Assembly (NCBI GenBank): GCA_002862745.1
Contig: PKDX01000053.1
Location: forward strand, 1-64,000
From: Bacteroidota bacterium
GTDB taxonomy: Bacteria; Bacteroidota; Bacteroidia; Chitinophagales; UBA8649
Direction of reading: 5' to 3'
Length of the DNA stretch: 64,000 nt
In this document: in pieces, positions 29,779 to 40,225 of the stretch
Position numbering within the stretch: the stretch's first letter is position 1
Layout: each line of letters begins with the position of its first letter
The notes under the pieces: model-generated
The model's input: only the letters and a program-made list of their open reading frames with translations
Databases searched by the model: none
Told to the model about the DNA's origin: nothing
Translations under genes and position numbers: made by a program

Positions 29779-30522
29779 CTAGAAGAAAAGTAGTTTTATT
29801 GCCATGGCAATCAAGGCAAACACCAATACTTTTCTTAGAAGGGGGCTTCCCTTTGTAATCGCGAGGTAACTCCCCACAAAACTTCCCATAATATTGCCTA
29901 CAATTAGAATCCCAGCAAGCTGCCAATCAACAAGGCCCTGATAGATGAAAATTACTAAGACAATACAGGTGTATGCTGAGACTAGCAAGACTTTTACAGC
30001 ATTGGCTTGAATCAAATCTCGCGAATAGAGGCTCTGATATATGGTCAACATAAGCAGACCTGTTCCCGCCTGGATTAAGCCGCCATAAATTCCGATAAAA
30101 AACATACAAATGGGAAGCACATATTGCTTGTTTTTGACCATAGATATGGTTTTATCCATAGGAAAAACGGTGATCCCTGCAGCTAAAATCATGACAATTC
30201 CCAAAAGCCGCATAAAAGAACTTTTATCGATGTATAGGGTAAGGACAGCACCAATAATCGCCCCCCCAATAGACAAAACAATCCATTGAATAGTTGGCTT
30301 TGGCCACTCAACTCCACGGCGCTTAAACTCATAGCTTGCTGTAGAACATTGGGCTAAAATGGCTACGCGATTTGTACAGTTAGCCACCAAATGGTGAACA
30401 CCCAGTCCGTCAATTAAGAAGGGAAGTACAAATAATGAGCCCCCTCCCGCCATTACATTGATTACTCCTGCAAAAAAGGTAATGGCAAAGGCGCCTAAAA
30501 TTTCAAATATGGTGTATTCCAC
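29779..30522 (-). CDS. TauE/SafE-family sulfite exporter-like membrane permease
   Basis: AFAITFFAGVINVMAGGGSLFVLPFLI ... GIYGGLIQAGTGLLML. Confidence 0.93.
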   Translation of the reverse strand: MEYTIFEILGAFAITFFAGVINVMAGGGSLFVLPFLIDGLGVHHLVANCTNRVAILAQCSTASYEFKRRGVEWPKPTIQWIVLSIGGAIIGAVLTLYIDKSSFMRLLGIVMILAAGITVFPMDKTISMVKNKQYVLPICMFFIGIYGGLIQAGTGLLMLTIYQSLYSRDLIQANAVKVLLVSAYTCIVLVIFIYQGLVDWQLAGILIVGNIMGSFVGSYLAITKGSPLLRKVLVFALIAMAIKLLFF

Positions 30523-30565
30523 ACTTTAAAGGTAAGGGTCAAAGTTGCATCTTTACGGTGTAACC

Positions 30566-32005
30566 ATGATTCGATTCACAAGGCTTCTGATTTTGTTTAA
30601 CCTGACCTTAGGTAGTCTTAAGGGCCAATCAACTATTAGCGGCTTGGAATCAACATATAACTCAATGCAAAAGGGTGCAGTAAGGTGCATGGTATTGCCT
30701 ACAATTCTTCCTACAAATGTTGCAGAAACAACCCAACCATTTAGTTATTGGTATAACAAAGTCGATCGGCAATATGGAAGTTTAAGGGCTACACTGCAAA
30801 CGGCGGATCTTGTAATTGCCCCTATGTTGGCCACGATTGGAGAATCACCTTATGGAAAAGCTCCAATGTATAGTGTCCCAGAAGACTGGTTTACATCAAT
30901 AAGCAGTTTGGGTATTACTCACACATGCCTGTCAAATGCGGCCACACTTAGGGCAAAACCACGTTCTGTAATGCGCCGGACAGACATTCTTCGACAAGAA
31001 CGTATCGTTCCAATTGGACTATTTGATGGGGCCCAAACCGAAGGCATACATTGTGTAATCAAAGAGATCAAGGGACTTCGACTCGCCCTTTTTTCCTTTG
31101 TTTATCCTTTTCAAGGTTATAATGGCCAGTTTGGAATGTCTGGTTTTGATACAGATCGGTTCGAGGCATTTTATTCAGAATATAGGGATAGCATTGATTG
31201 CTGGATAGCGATTCCTTCTTGGAAAAACGCGCAATATGGAGCGGTTTCTCGTGCCGAACAAAGGGATCTTATGAATACACTTTCTCGCGCCGGATTTAAT
31301 GTGGTGATAGGATACTCCGGCAAGCACATGTGTATTGAAACCATGATGCAAGATTCTGCCAAGCTTTTATTATTTGATGTGGGCATGACGTTACCCGCTT
31401 CTATTTCTCAAACAGGAAGCGGGGTGTTGGTAGAGTTTTCCATAGATACCGTTACCAAAGAGATACAAAACGTCGGCCTTATTCCAATTTATCCGTTACT
31501 CGTAGATCAAAGTGAAGAGAGGGAAATGGAGCTTATGGCGGTTTTTGGTCGGGATTTAGAGGTTTCCGAGTATTCTACAAACTTATCGCAAGACCAGGAA
31601 ACCCATTTCAAAACATTTATGGCCAAGTTTAGACAAACCAAACCCTTGTCAATTAAGGAGTTTTACTATCCGCAGTCGCTAGCCATACGAAATGATGCAT
31701 CGAATGCCATCCAACTACAGAAAGGATGGGAGGTCGATTCGACAATTCACAGTGCGCCGCGTGGTTATGGGGTTCAGTTTCTTCAGTTAGCCCGGGAAAT
31801 AATGCTTGATACCGAGTATTATCATCACCTTCGGGGATATTCCGTGTTTCAGATCAATGGACGCTTCCATTATGTTCTTGGTAAAAACCTTACTTTGGAA
31901 GAGGCAGAAAATCTATTGCGAGAGTTAAGGTCAAAGTCACATGAATTTGCTCAAATTGTACAAATCAATGGATCAACCCTTGTTTCAACGACTAATCGTG
32001 AATAA
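30566..32005 (+). CDS. CapA (PGA_cap)-like protein lacking metallophosphatase residues, with C-terminal SPOR-like domain
   Basis: Signal peptide from Met at 30566 (MIRFTRLLILFNLTLG). Middle aligns by eye with Bacteroidota CapA. C-terminus YGVQFLQLAR...HHLRGYSVFQINGRFHYVLGKNLTLEEAENLLRELRSKSHEFAQIV resembles SPOR. Confidence 0.6.
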   Translation: MIRFTRLLILFNLTLGSLKGQSTISGLESTYNSMQKGAVRCMVLPTILPTNVAETTQPFSYWYNKVDRQYGSLRATLQTADLVIAPMLATIGESPYGKAPMYSVPEDWFTSISSLGITHTCLSNAATLRAKPRSVMRRTDILRQERIVPIGLFDGAQTEGIHCVIKEIKGLRLALFSFVYPFQGYNGQFGMSGFDTDRFEAFYSEYRDSIDCWIAIPSWKNAQYGAVSRAEQRDLMNTLSRAGFNVVIGYSGKHMCIETMMQDSAKLLLFDVGMTLPASISQTGSGVLVEFSIDTVTKEIQNVGLIPIYPLLVDQSEEREMELMAVFGRDLEVSEYSTNLSQDQETHFKTFMAKFRQTKPLSIKEFYYPQSLAIRNDASNAIQLQKGWEVDSTIHSAPRGYGVQFLQLAREIMLDTEYYHHLRGYSVFQINGRFHYVLGKNLTLEEAENLLRELRSKSHEFAQIVQINGSTLVSTTNRE

Positions 32006-32014
32006 ACGTACTGT

Positions 32015-32749
32015 ATGGACCCGCTTTTTGCAGACATAGGAAACTCTACTATAAAAATAGCACGCCTTGTAAATGGGTCGGTTGACCGACTTTCTTATAC
32101 AGATCATCAAAATGCCCCCAAAGACATTCTTTCTTCCGTAAGCCTATTGTCCAATGTGGGCATGTCGCTTACAAAGCAGCGAGCGGGATTTGGAGACTGC
32201 CCATCGGTCCATGATTTGCTTAATAGGTTGCCGTTGAATCTTGCGTATAATCATCCAAAGCAACTGGGTCAAGATCGCATTGCTGTCATGATGGCTGCAT
32301 GGTCCTACGATAACAGAACGAAATCAAAGAAGAACACTTTTGCGGTAATCGATTTTGGTTCTTGTGTAACGACAGATATTGTGAATTCCAATGGGGAACA
32401 CTTGGGGGGGAATATAGATTTAGGTCTTTTGTGGAGGCTTCGCGCCGCCCACTCCTTCTCAGAAAACCTTCCAATGATTGATATAGGGGATAGCGCCCAG
32501 GATTTAGAAGGGTTTTTGGCAAATAACACATTGCAAGCCTTGGACTTTGGTATAGTATCGGGCTTCTTGCGCCAACAGATAAACCATATAAAGACATGCT
32601 TTGAACAGTATGGGGTTGAACGTGTTTTCTTAACCGGGGGACAATCTTCATGGATTGCTAAGTTTTTGCCAAAGGAAGAGATGCGGGAAATAATTGTAGA
32701 TGAAGACCTTGTAATTCGCGGATTAAATGACATTTTTGCACTCGGTTAA
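32015..32749 (+). CDS. coaX: Type III pantothenate kinase
   Basis: FADIGNSTIKIARL, LGQDRIAVMMAAWSY, FAVIDFGSCVTTDIVNSNGEHLGGNIDLGL, VFLTGGQS. Confidence 0.92.
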   Translation: MDPLFADIGNSTIKIARLVNGSVDRLSYTDHQNAPKDILSSVSLLSNVGMSLTKQRAGFGDCPSVHDLLNRLPLNLAYNHPKQLGQDRIAVMMAAWSYDNRTKSKKNTFAVIDFGSCVTTDIVNSNGEHLGGNIDLGLLWRLRAAHSFSENLPMIDIGDSAQDLEGFLANNTLQALDFGIVSGFLRQQINHIKTCFEQYGVERVFLTGGQSSWIAKFLPKEEMREIIVDEDLVIRGLNDIFALG

Positions 32750-34066
32750 ATGATTAGCAACAGCGCCCATAGAATCTCAAAGACAATAAGCTTCCTAGCC
32801 CTTGTGGTTGGTGCAATTCTTTGGTCATCAAGCATTTGTGCTCAATCCCCCTATTCTCGTTTTGGATTTGGCGGGTATTTAAGGCCACAAAGTATTGGAC
32901 AAACCTCAACCTCGAGTTTGGGTATTGGCTTCCGATCAACTACAATGTTAAACCTCAATAATCCCGCTGCCTTGTCTGAATTGGAGTGGACCACGTTTGA
33001 GGCGGGTGCAAGAATTGATAATTATCGAATTAACCTTGGGGATCAAAACTATTCATCCCCAACGGGCAGGGTGTCGAACTTAGCCATTGCCGTTCCCATT
33101 CGCGTAAAAAATAAAAAGCGCTGGGGGAGTAGTTTTTCATTAAGTCCATCAGGCGTGGTCCAATATGCATTTAATGAAGCGGTGGATTCTTTGGGAACTG
33201 AGCACACAAAGTATGAAAGAGGAAGCGGCAGTTCTTATGCGGTTAATTGGTCAAATGGTTGGCTGTGGAATGCAACGTCCATAGGCCTTTCATGTGTATA
33301 CTCATTTGGCACGGAGTCAAATTTTCAAGGAATTATTGTAGATGATTCGGTCAATGCCCGCAATAGCCGAAAGACCTCCCGTCTAAATCACCAATCCCTT
33401 CAGTTTAATCTAGGGTGGCAGTACACCATACCCCTTGGTGCGAGTCAACCGGATAGGTTTCGCCCAAAGCTCACCCTTGGGGCAAATTTGGCAGCAACGG
33501 CTCAGGCCAATCGAAATATTACTCGCCAAGATGAACTTACATTAACCAGCGTGCTTACTGGCCAAGAAGTCGCCATAGACACATTAAGCGTTGAGGAGGT
33601 ATCTTCCGGCAAGTTGCCCAAGGGAATGGACCACGTCGGGCTGGGGCTTTCTGTTGGAGACCACAGGGCGTGGTTAATTCATGCCGATTATAGGTATTCG
33701 TTGTACAATGAATATTTTCATTGGCTTCCCGGTGTCGAAACCTACAGAAACACACATTACGCGGCCCTGGGTTTTCGTGGTACGCCCAATTACAGCAGCC
33801 GCAATTTTTTTGCACGAATTGAGTATCGACTTGGGGGACATTGGGAACAAGGCCCGTTAATTATAGATGGTATTCCCCTAAATACTTTTGGCATGGCCTT
33901 TGGAGTAGGTCTTCCTATGGGGAAATCGATGTCGAGGCTAAATTTAAGCGCCGCCTTTGAAAGAAGAAGTGGAGGAGGTAACCTTTTAAGCCAAGAAGAT
34001 TGGGTTTCCTTAGTCATAGGGGTTAACCTCAATGACAAATGGTTTGTTAAACGAAAATTTAACTAA
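32750..34066 (+). CDS. Outer-membrane beta-barrel protein
   Basis: Signal peptide then AQSPYSRFGFGGYLRPQSIGQTSTSSLGIGFR..LNLNNPAALSEL; alternating strand pattern; ATG abuts the coaX stop. Confidence 0.75.
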   Translation: MISNSAHRISKTISFLALVVGAILWSSSICAQSPYSRFGFGGYLRPQSIGQTSTSSLGIGFRSTTMLNLNNPAALSELEWTTFEAGARIDNYRINLGDQNYSSPTGRVSNLAIAVPIRVKNKKRWGSSFSLSPSGVVQYAFNEAVDSLGTEHTKYERGSGSSYAVNWSNGWLWNATSIGLSCVYSFGTESNFQGIIVDDSVNARNSRKTSRLNHQSLQFNLGWQYTIPLGASQPDRFRPKLTLGANLAATAQANRNITRQDELTLTSVLTGQEVAIDTLSVEEVSSGKLPKGMDHVGLGLSVGDHRAWLIHADYRYSLYNEYFHWLPGVETYRNTHYAALGFRGTPNYSSRNFFARIEYRLGGHWEQGPLIIDGIPLNTFGMAFGVGLPMGKSMSRLNLSAAFERRSGGGNLLSQEDWVSLVIGVNLNDKWFVKRKFN

Positions 34067-35503
34067 ATGAAAAATTATATTGTAACACTATCAATGGTAT
34101 TGATCTTTCAAGGATTGTTTGCCCAACAAAGCGAGGTAGATAGAATAGGCGAGGATTTGCGTTCCAGATGCAGTGGAATGGCGTATGCCGATCACCCCCA
34201 ATCTACCCAAGACACCTTTGCCTTCTTTGTGACGCGTTACAAAAACAAGGATTATACTTCAGCGTATCCTTTCTGGAGAGTGATTTTGGATATCGCTCCA
34301 GATATTCAGCCGAGCGTATTACAGGGTGGTGTTGACATAATGAAGTCTCGATACAATAGCGCTTCAGATGCTGCGACAAAAACAGCCATCGCGGATACCA
34401 TTCTAGCATTGGCGGAGGCTATGCCATCGTGTTTAGGCTCTGGGGAGAACTCATATATTGAATACAGAGTCTATCAATGGTATACTTACAGGAAAAATGC
34501 CAAGTCCAAACTAGACGAGCTCTTTTCTCAATATTATGCCGAGAAAGGAAATGCAATGAACCCTCAATTCCTTCTTGTATGGCTGACGACGAGTATGTCA
34601 ATAGATAAAAAAAATGGAACAGAGGGTGATCCGGTATGGGAAGTCTATGATGCCGTAGATCAAATATGCAATGCAAACCCAAGTGATGTTAATACTCAAA
34701 CTGCTGAGAAAGCGCTGGGCTTGATGAAGCAGTATAAATATTTGGATTCTGCACAATTGGTTACACGTAGTGAGGCTATGTATAGCGCTTCACCAGAGGA
34801 CTTTGCGGTTTTACGAAAGTGTGTTCGCTTTCTGCAACTGGCCAATGCAACGGACTTGGCTCCTTTTAAAGAAATCGCAAACAAGTTGGCTGACAATGAC
34901 CTTGCGCTTTATCCTGACAGCATGGAATCGTTGCAGTATGTTTTTACCCTCTACAAACAGGCTGGCAATGTAGAAGGGGTGCAGGCTGTTGCTGAAAGAA
35001 TGTTTGCCTTAGATCCCAACTCAATGGAGATTGCCATGTACCTCGCGCAATCTAAGGCTGCTGCCGGACAACTTAGTGAGGCCGTCACCTTTTATAACAA
35101 GGCAATATCTATGGGGGGTAACTCAGCAGAGATTAATTATACCATAGCGGGCTTGTACCAATCATCAGGCAGCTTCTCAGAAGCTCGACGATATGCAGAA
35201 AAGGCTCTTTCTGCGCGACCCGGATGGGCAAAACCTCACATCTTAATCGGCAGATTATATGCTAGCTCTGGGTCGCGATGTGGCGAAGGGACTGGGTGGG
35301 ACAGTCAGGTGGTCGTGTGGGCTGCAATTGATGAATGGAAGAAGGCTGGTGGCGATTCGGAGGCCCAAAGCCTCATAAGTCAATATTCAAAATACTTGCC
35401 CACGAGTCAAGACATTTTTATGCGAGACGGGGTAGAAGATGGAGGTCAATATTTTGTGTCTTGCTGGATTCAACGAAGTGTGACAGTCCGCCCTCGACCT
35501 TAA
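34067..35503 (+). CDS. TPR-repeat protein of the coaX-lptC neighbourhood
   Basis: Signal peptide; TPR-like repeats (AVTFYNKAISMGGNSAEINYTIAGLYQSSGSFSEARRYAEKAL); C-terminal VSCWIQRSVTVRPRP. Confidence 0.8.
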   Translation: MKNYIVTLSMVLIFQGLFAQQSEVDRIGEDLRSRCSGMAYADHPQSTQDTFAFFVTRYKNKDYTSAYPFWRVILDIAPDIQPSVLQGGVDIMKSRYNSASDAATKTAIADTILALAEAMPSCLGSGENSYIEYRVYQWYTYRKNAKSKLDELFSQYYAEKGNAMNPQFLLVWLTTSMSIDKKNGTEGDPVWEVYDAVDQICNANPSDVNTQTAEKALGLMKQYKYLDSAQLVTRSEAMYSASPEDFAVLRKCVRFLQLANATDLAPFKEIANKLADNDLALYPDSMESLQYVFTLYKQAGNVEGVQAVAERMFALDPNSMEIAMYLAQSKAAAGQLSEAVTFYNKAISMGGNSAEINYTIAGLYQSSGSFSEARRYAEKALSARPGWAKPHILIGRLYASSGSRCGEGTGWDSQVVVWAAIDEWKKAGGDSEAQSLISQYSKYLPTSQDIFMRDGVEDGGQYFVSCWIQRSVTVRPRP

Positions 35504-35505
35504 CT

Positions 35506-36036
35506 GTGATTAGACATTATTTGTTTTATGGAATTGCATTTTGTGCCCTGATGCCATCCTGCCATGGTGTCGAGGAGTCTAACCAATCCCAAGAAGTCCA
35601 CGCTCTAGAAAGCAGCAAATTCATAGGTGTGAGGCTCAATACGTACACAGACACGACGGCGGGATTGGTTGTTTTTTCGGACCAGGCGCTTGTTGACGAA
35701 GAATCGTCGAGGTCCATGGTTTTTACAGGCTCAAGCCAGGCAGAATCCTATGTTGAAGGGTCTACAACTCCTAACACATTGTGGGCGGACACCCTTACCG
35801 CAGATCTTGATAATAAAAGACTTAACGCAAGTGGACATTGCTTACTCGTTAATGCAGAGGGAGATACCTTTGTAACATCCGAAATATTCTTCGCTAGCGA
35901 TTCACTGTCGTCTTTTCATCCAACACGGGCAGTATTTAGCCCACGAGCTGAACGAAATATCGTATTGGAACCCGGAGAACATTTACTGGATTCTTTTGTA
36001 TATACATCGTCAAAAACGCTACTTTGGAAGCATTAA
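35506..36036 (+). CDS. LPS export LptC-like periplasmic lipoprotein (GTG start inferred)
   Basis: ORF track begins at 35335 inside the TPR gene; GTG at 35506 gives lipoprotein signal YGIAFCALMPSC, then LptC-like beta repeats (LWADTLTADLDNKRLNASGHCLLVNAEGDTFVTSEIFF). Confidence 0.65.
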   Translation: MIRHYLFYGIAFCALMPSCHGVEESNQSQEVHALESSKFIGVRLNTYTDTTAGLVVFSDQALVDEESSRSMVFTGSSQAESYVEGSTTPNTLWADTLTADLDNKRLNASGHCLLVNAEGDTFVTSEIFFASDSLSSFHPTRAVFSPRAERNIVLEPGEHLLDSFVYTSSKTLLWKH

Positions 36037-36040
36037 GCCT

Positions 36041-36256
36041 ATGAAACGATTTTTATTTTATTTGGAAATTCTCTGGATTGCCGCAATTCTTGCCTCGGTA
36101 ATTGTATTCGCCTGGAATTTCTACCAGCAAGGCTCCTTTAATGTTTCGGTGTATACCCCGCTTATTACCGGCGGGTTAAGTGGAATCGTATTGTGGAACA
36201 TACGCAGGCAACGAAAATTTTATGATACGCTAGCGTCGAATAAAAAAACTTCTTAG
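36041..36256 (+). CDS. Small two-TM membrane protein
   Basis: MKRFLFYLEILWIAAILASVIVFAWNF ... VYTPLITGGLSGIVLWNIRRQRKFY. Confidence 0.7.
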   Translation: MKRFLFYLEILWIAAILASVIVFAWNFYQQGSFNVSVYTPLITGGLSGIVLWNIRRQRKFYDTLASNKKTS

Positions 36257-36277
36257 CGCCAAACAACCCTAGATAGG

Positions 36278-37534
36278 TTGATCTGTATGATACTTTTTGC
36301 AATCATTCTTTGTTTATTGCTTTCTGCACTGTTTAGTGGGATGGAAATCGCCTTTCTTGCCACGACCAAAACAGAATTGCAGGTCCTCGAAACTCGAACA
36401 AAAAGTCAGCGCCCAAGGCTGCAGGCTTTTTATGACCAAAGGGATTCGGTAATAACCTCTCTTCTAATCGGCAACAACGTAGTTCTTGTGTTATTGGCAT
36501 GGTTTGCCACAAAACAACTAGAAAGAGTAAACCTTGGTTTTTACAACGAATCAAGTCAGGTTCTTTTCGAGACACTTACTCTTACGGCAACTGTATTGGT
36601 CTTTGGAGAATTCTTCCCAAAACTCATTTTTCGTCGTTTTGCGGCAAAAATTTTACATGTTCTTGCCCCCCTTCTTTATTTACAGGTGGCCATTTTGGGC
36701 CCACCAACCTATGTGTTTAAGAAAATTTCTAGTTGGATAATACGCCCGTTTGTTGGAGGGCTGGAAAACGGCAAAAATGAACCTGAAGCGGGAGCAGAAG
36801 ACTTAGAAAACTTTATTCGACAACAATCTACGCTGTCTGAAGATGGAGAAGATGATTTAAATGTGGGCTTTTTTAAAAATGCCCTCATCTTAAAAGACGT
36901 ACGTGTAAGAGAATGTCTTGTCCCAAGAACATCCATTGTTGCCCATGATTTATCCGAAGGAAAAGATGTTCTACGCCAAAAGTTTTTGGATTCTATGCAT
37001 TCAAGAATTGTAGTGTACCACGACGATATTGATCATATTGTAGGTTATGTACATCATTTTGAAGTTTTGTCCTCAGCCAAAAGTATTGAAGCGCTTATTC
37101 GTCCTCTTTTTGTGACGCCGGAGTCCAAATCGGCTCGGGACTTGTTAGAAGACATGTTGAGTGGTCACTTTCATATGGCCTGGGTTGTGGATGAATATGG
37201 AGGAACGGCTGGTATTGTAACCCTCGAGGACATTGTTGAGGAAGTGGTTGGCGAGATAGAAGATGAGCACGACGAGGCCCAACCACCTTACAGCCCGGCA
37301 GGCCCGAGAACTTGGTCAATAGAGGGCTCTGTAGAGATTGATCTAATCAACGAAAAATTATCCCTAGCGATTCCAAAAGGAGATTATGAGACGATCTCTG
37401 GCTACATTTTTCATGGTATGGGGGAGATTCCCAATCAGGGACAACGATTCATGATAGATCATTTTGAGCTCGAGATATTGGATCGATCGGCCTCCAAGAT
37501 TCACCGCCTTAAGCTCACCGACTGTCGCTCTTGA
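36278..37534 (+). CDS. CNNM/CBS-domain hemolysin (CorC/HlyC) family protein
   Basis: [80 protein letters not shown]. Confidence 0.93.
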   Translation: MICMILFAIILCLLLSALFSGMEIAFLATTKTELQVLETRTKSQRPRLQAFYDQRDSVITSLLIGNNVVLVLLAWFATKQLERVNLGFYNESSQVLFETLTLTATVLVFGEFFPKLIFRRFAAKILHVLAPLLYLQVAILGPPTYVFKKISSWIIRPFVGGLENGKNEPEAGAEDLENFIRQQSTLSEDGEDDLNVGFFKNALILKDVRVRECLVPRTSIVAHDLSEGKDVLRQKFLDSMHSRIVVYHDDIDHIVGYVHHFEVLSSAKSIEALIRPLFVTPESKSARDLLEDMLSGHFHMAWVVDEYGGTAGIVTLEDIVEEVVGEIEDEHDEAQPPYSPAGPRTWSIEGSVEIDLINEKLSLAIPKGDYETISGYIFHGMGEIPNQGQRFMIDHFELEILDRSASKIHRLKLTDCRS

Positions 37535-37604
37535 CCAATAGAACAACAGAGCCCCTTGCCTGAACAGTTTAGAGAAGCTATCTTTGTAGGCCAAATTTTA
37601 TATT

Positions 37605-39719
37605 ATGGCAGTAATTGGATCCATTCGCCAACGCAGTGGTTTATTGATAGGTGTGATTGTTGTGGCCCTTGTCTTGTTTTTAGTAAGCGACATGTTCCGA
37701 AACCCTATGGCACCCCAAGAGGTTATCGAACGAGATGAAGACGTTGTTGTTTTTGACGGCCAGAAAATACCCAGTAGAGAGGTAGATAGTCAGTATACGC
37801 TAGCATGGAATGATATCTATTTCGGCCCACTAAGCCAGTCCTTTCTTGGACAAGCTCCAATAAATGACCGACAATCGGCAAGAGACTTTACCCTAGCTAT
37901 GCAATTGCTTTTTCAGCAGGACATCGACGCCCTTGGAGGCATTACTTTTCGCTCCGAAGAAGACCTACAGGCTATGATTACAAGGGACGCCTCAGCCTCT
38001 TCGTTTTTTGCAAATGCCCTTTTTGATTCGCTCGGAGTTAGAAATAACGGACAACTTGATATGGATGCCTTGGTTGCCTTTCTCAATACAGCAATAAACC
38101 CATTGCCCGGCGAGAGTCCAAATGCTCTAGCAACATCTATTCGCCACGAGATGGGGAATGTTCGAACGATTAATGCAAACCTTGCAATACTTAATGCGGG
38201 TTTACGAAGTCCATCGTGGATGGATTCTACATTTGAGTCGCTCAACAGTCAGCAGGTAAGCGTTGATTATTGGCCAATTAATAATCGTGGGAATTCTGTC
38301 ACTGCAATAGACTCAACGTCGGCGGCTGCGAATTTTTGGCAAGCATACAATATGATGTCATCAAGAGCGATTTCCATGTATACCCAATCCCTAACGCATT
38401 CCGAGGAAACGATTGACAGTGTAAAGAGTGTAGTTCTGTATGAGGTCAGCGTGAATTCCTCTGATCAACCTCTTGAGGTTTTGGATCTTTCAGACAGCAG
38501 ACTTACATCTTCGAAAGGAGGAGATTTTTCTCCCTATAGGCAATCATTACGTGTGGTTGGTGAAACTGTAGTTGTGGGTGATAATCGGAGTAAGGCGGCT
38601 ACAGCTGTGCAGGTTCAAGAAGTGTTCGGCTTGTCTGTTTGGGCCGAATCCTCTTCGGTGAGCATTGACACCATGATTGAAATCATTGGTGATGGAAGTG
38701 CTTTAAATGATGCTTTTGTTTTTGCTCAAAACAACCGCCTTATTACAAACGATATACCCTCCTTGTTTCAAGATGCACAAGTAAGAAGTTGGGCAAAAAC
38801 ATTGAATAGTTCAATAACTTATCAAGCACTTTCTCCTGACAGTGTCCCAGTATTGATTGTAAAAAACACCAATGCTGTACAACCGGACTTCTCGGTGGTT
38901 TCAGTGGTGAGCGCCCCATATGGATTGGTTTCACAAACCGCAGTAGGCGAGTTTAACACCGCAGTGGACTCAATGTATGCCATGCTCTCCTCCTCTTGGG
39001 ATGCGGGCACCTCCATTACAAGCCTTCAAGCGATACCTGATATGTCAAACATTTCAAGAGGATTTAGTGGTATCAATCGTCCAGGACTTGAGCAAAACAA
39101 AAATTTAGTAGACTGGATATTTTCGAGTGAAATGGGTGCGATTGACACCTTTGTTATAAGTAATGAAGATGGAAGTCGTACTTGTTACTTTGTCCGTTTA
39201 AATGCAATCACTCCTTCGGGCATAGCGCAAGATATATCCACATTGTTAGATCCAACTCGGCAAATAGCATCTCAGTATATTTCTTCTAGGGGAAGCTTCT
39301 CTGAACTTTTGAACGCCTTTGAAAGCGCAGGCTCTCTTCAAAACTTCTTGGAAGTGTATGGATTCCAGCAGGATGCGAAGCAGGTTGAGGTAACGATGAA
39401 CCAACCACAAATTTCGAGAATCTCCAATACGAAAGCGCTTCGCGGAATTGCGGGAGCCGCACTCCATTTACCAATTGATGAGGTGGCATTAGTTGAATCG
39501 GGATTTGGGGATGTTGCTTTGGTGCGACGCACGGCAGAAGTAAGCCAGGGTAGTTTGGTTACAGGCCTCTCAAATATACTGGCTTATGACCCTGTTACCA
39601 CAGCTCCCCTTTGGGCACCCATGATGACACTAGAAGTTAATCGCTACCAAAACCCTTCATATTCTGAGCTCATGTTAGATCTGTTCTATGCATTGAGAAC
39701 TAAGGAATGGTCGTTTTAA
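37605..39719 (+). CDS. PpiD/SurA-N-like periplasmic folding factor, no recognisable parvulin motif
   Basis: MAVIGSIRQRSGLLIGVIVVALVLFLVSDMFRNP (single TM, PpiD-like N-terminus), FDGQKIPSREVDSQYTLAWNDIY; locus position after CorC. Confidence 0.72.
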   Translation: MAVIGSIRQRSGLLIGVIVVALVLFLVSDMFRNPMAPQEVIERDEDVVVFDGQKIPSREVDSQYTLAWNDIYFGPLSQSFLGQAPINDRQSARDFTLAMQLLFQQDIDALGGITFRSEEDLQAMITRDASASSFFANALFDSLGVRNNGQLDMDALVAFLNTAINPLPGESPNALATSIRHEMGNVRTINANLAILNAGLRSPSWMDSTFESLNSQQVSVDYWPINNRGNSVTAIDSTSAAANFWQAYNMMSSRAISMYTQSLTHSEETIDSVKSVVLYEVSVNSSDQPLEVLDLSDSRLTSSKGGDFSPYRQSLRVVGETVVVGDNRSKAATAVQVQEVFGLSVWAESSSVSIDTMIEIIGDGSALNDAFVFAQNNRLITNDIPSLFQDAQVRSWAKTLNSSITYQALSPDSVPVLIVKNTNAVQPDFSVVSVVSAPYGLVSQTAVGEFNTAVDSMYAMLSSSWDAGTSITSLQAIPDMSNISRGFSGINRPGLEQNKNLVDWIFSSEMGAIDTFVISNEDGSRTCYFVRLNAITPSGIAQDISTLLDPTRQIASQYISSRGSFSELLNAFESAGSLQNFLEVYGFQQDAKQVEVTMNQPQISRISNTKALRGIAGAALHLPIDEVALVESGFGDVALVRRTAEVSQGSLVTGLSNILAYDPVTTAPLWAPMMTLEVNRYQNPSYSELMLDLFYALRTKEWSF

Positions 39720-40225
39720 TGGACAGCCCAACAAGCAAAGGGTTGTTGACAATTGACTTGGTTAAGCTTATTCCCAAGTCAAAGGTTGAAATTATGGATG
39801 TGCAGCACTTTATGGGCGGAGCACCGCTTTTAAAGGAGTCCACCTTTCGAAAGGAATTAAAGGATATAGACTATAGTCGTTTTAAAAATACACTCGTTGG
39901 CTTTTCAAACCGTGAAGGACACATTCTTCCTCAATGGGCTTCCATATTATTAGCGGTCAAGTTTGAGCAAAACAATGTTTGGACGACTTGGGCAGACTCT
40001 AAAGAAACGCTATATAATCAGTGGCTCATAGAGCACTTAGCGACGTGGGACACATCTCCTTATGCAAATGCTAGGGTTTCCATCAAAGGCTGTACAGAGG
40101 TAACATTAAGTGCCAGAGTATATATGGCCTACGCTCGAAAACTCATGCGAATTGCAAAGGTGGTTAGCTTTGGGGAAAAGTGCGCTTTGGTACCTATTTC
40201 TAAGGATGTATCTTTAAAACAATGA
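39719..40225 (+). CDS. DUF2480-family protein
   Basis: IMDVQHFMGGAPLLKESTFRKELKDIDYSRFKNTLVGFSNREGHILPQWASILLAVKFEQN resembles DUF2480. Start uncertain: track gives 39707; ATG (MDSPTSKG) at 39719 used here. Confidence 0.75.
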   Translation: MDSPTSKGLLTIDLVKLIPKSKVEIMDVQHFMGGAPLLKESTFRKELKDIDYSRFKNTLVGFSNREGHILPQWASILLAVKFEQNNVWTTWADSKETLYNQWLIEHLATWDTSPYANARVSIKGCTEVTLSARVYMAYARKLMRIAKVVSFGEKCALVPISKDVSLKQ

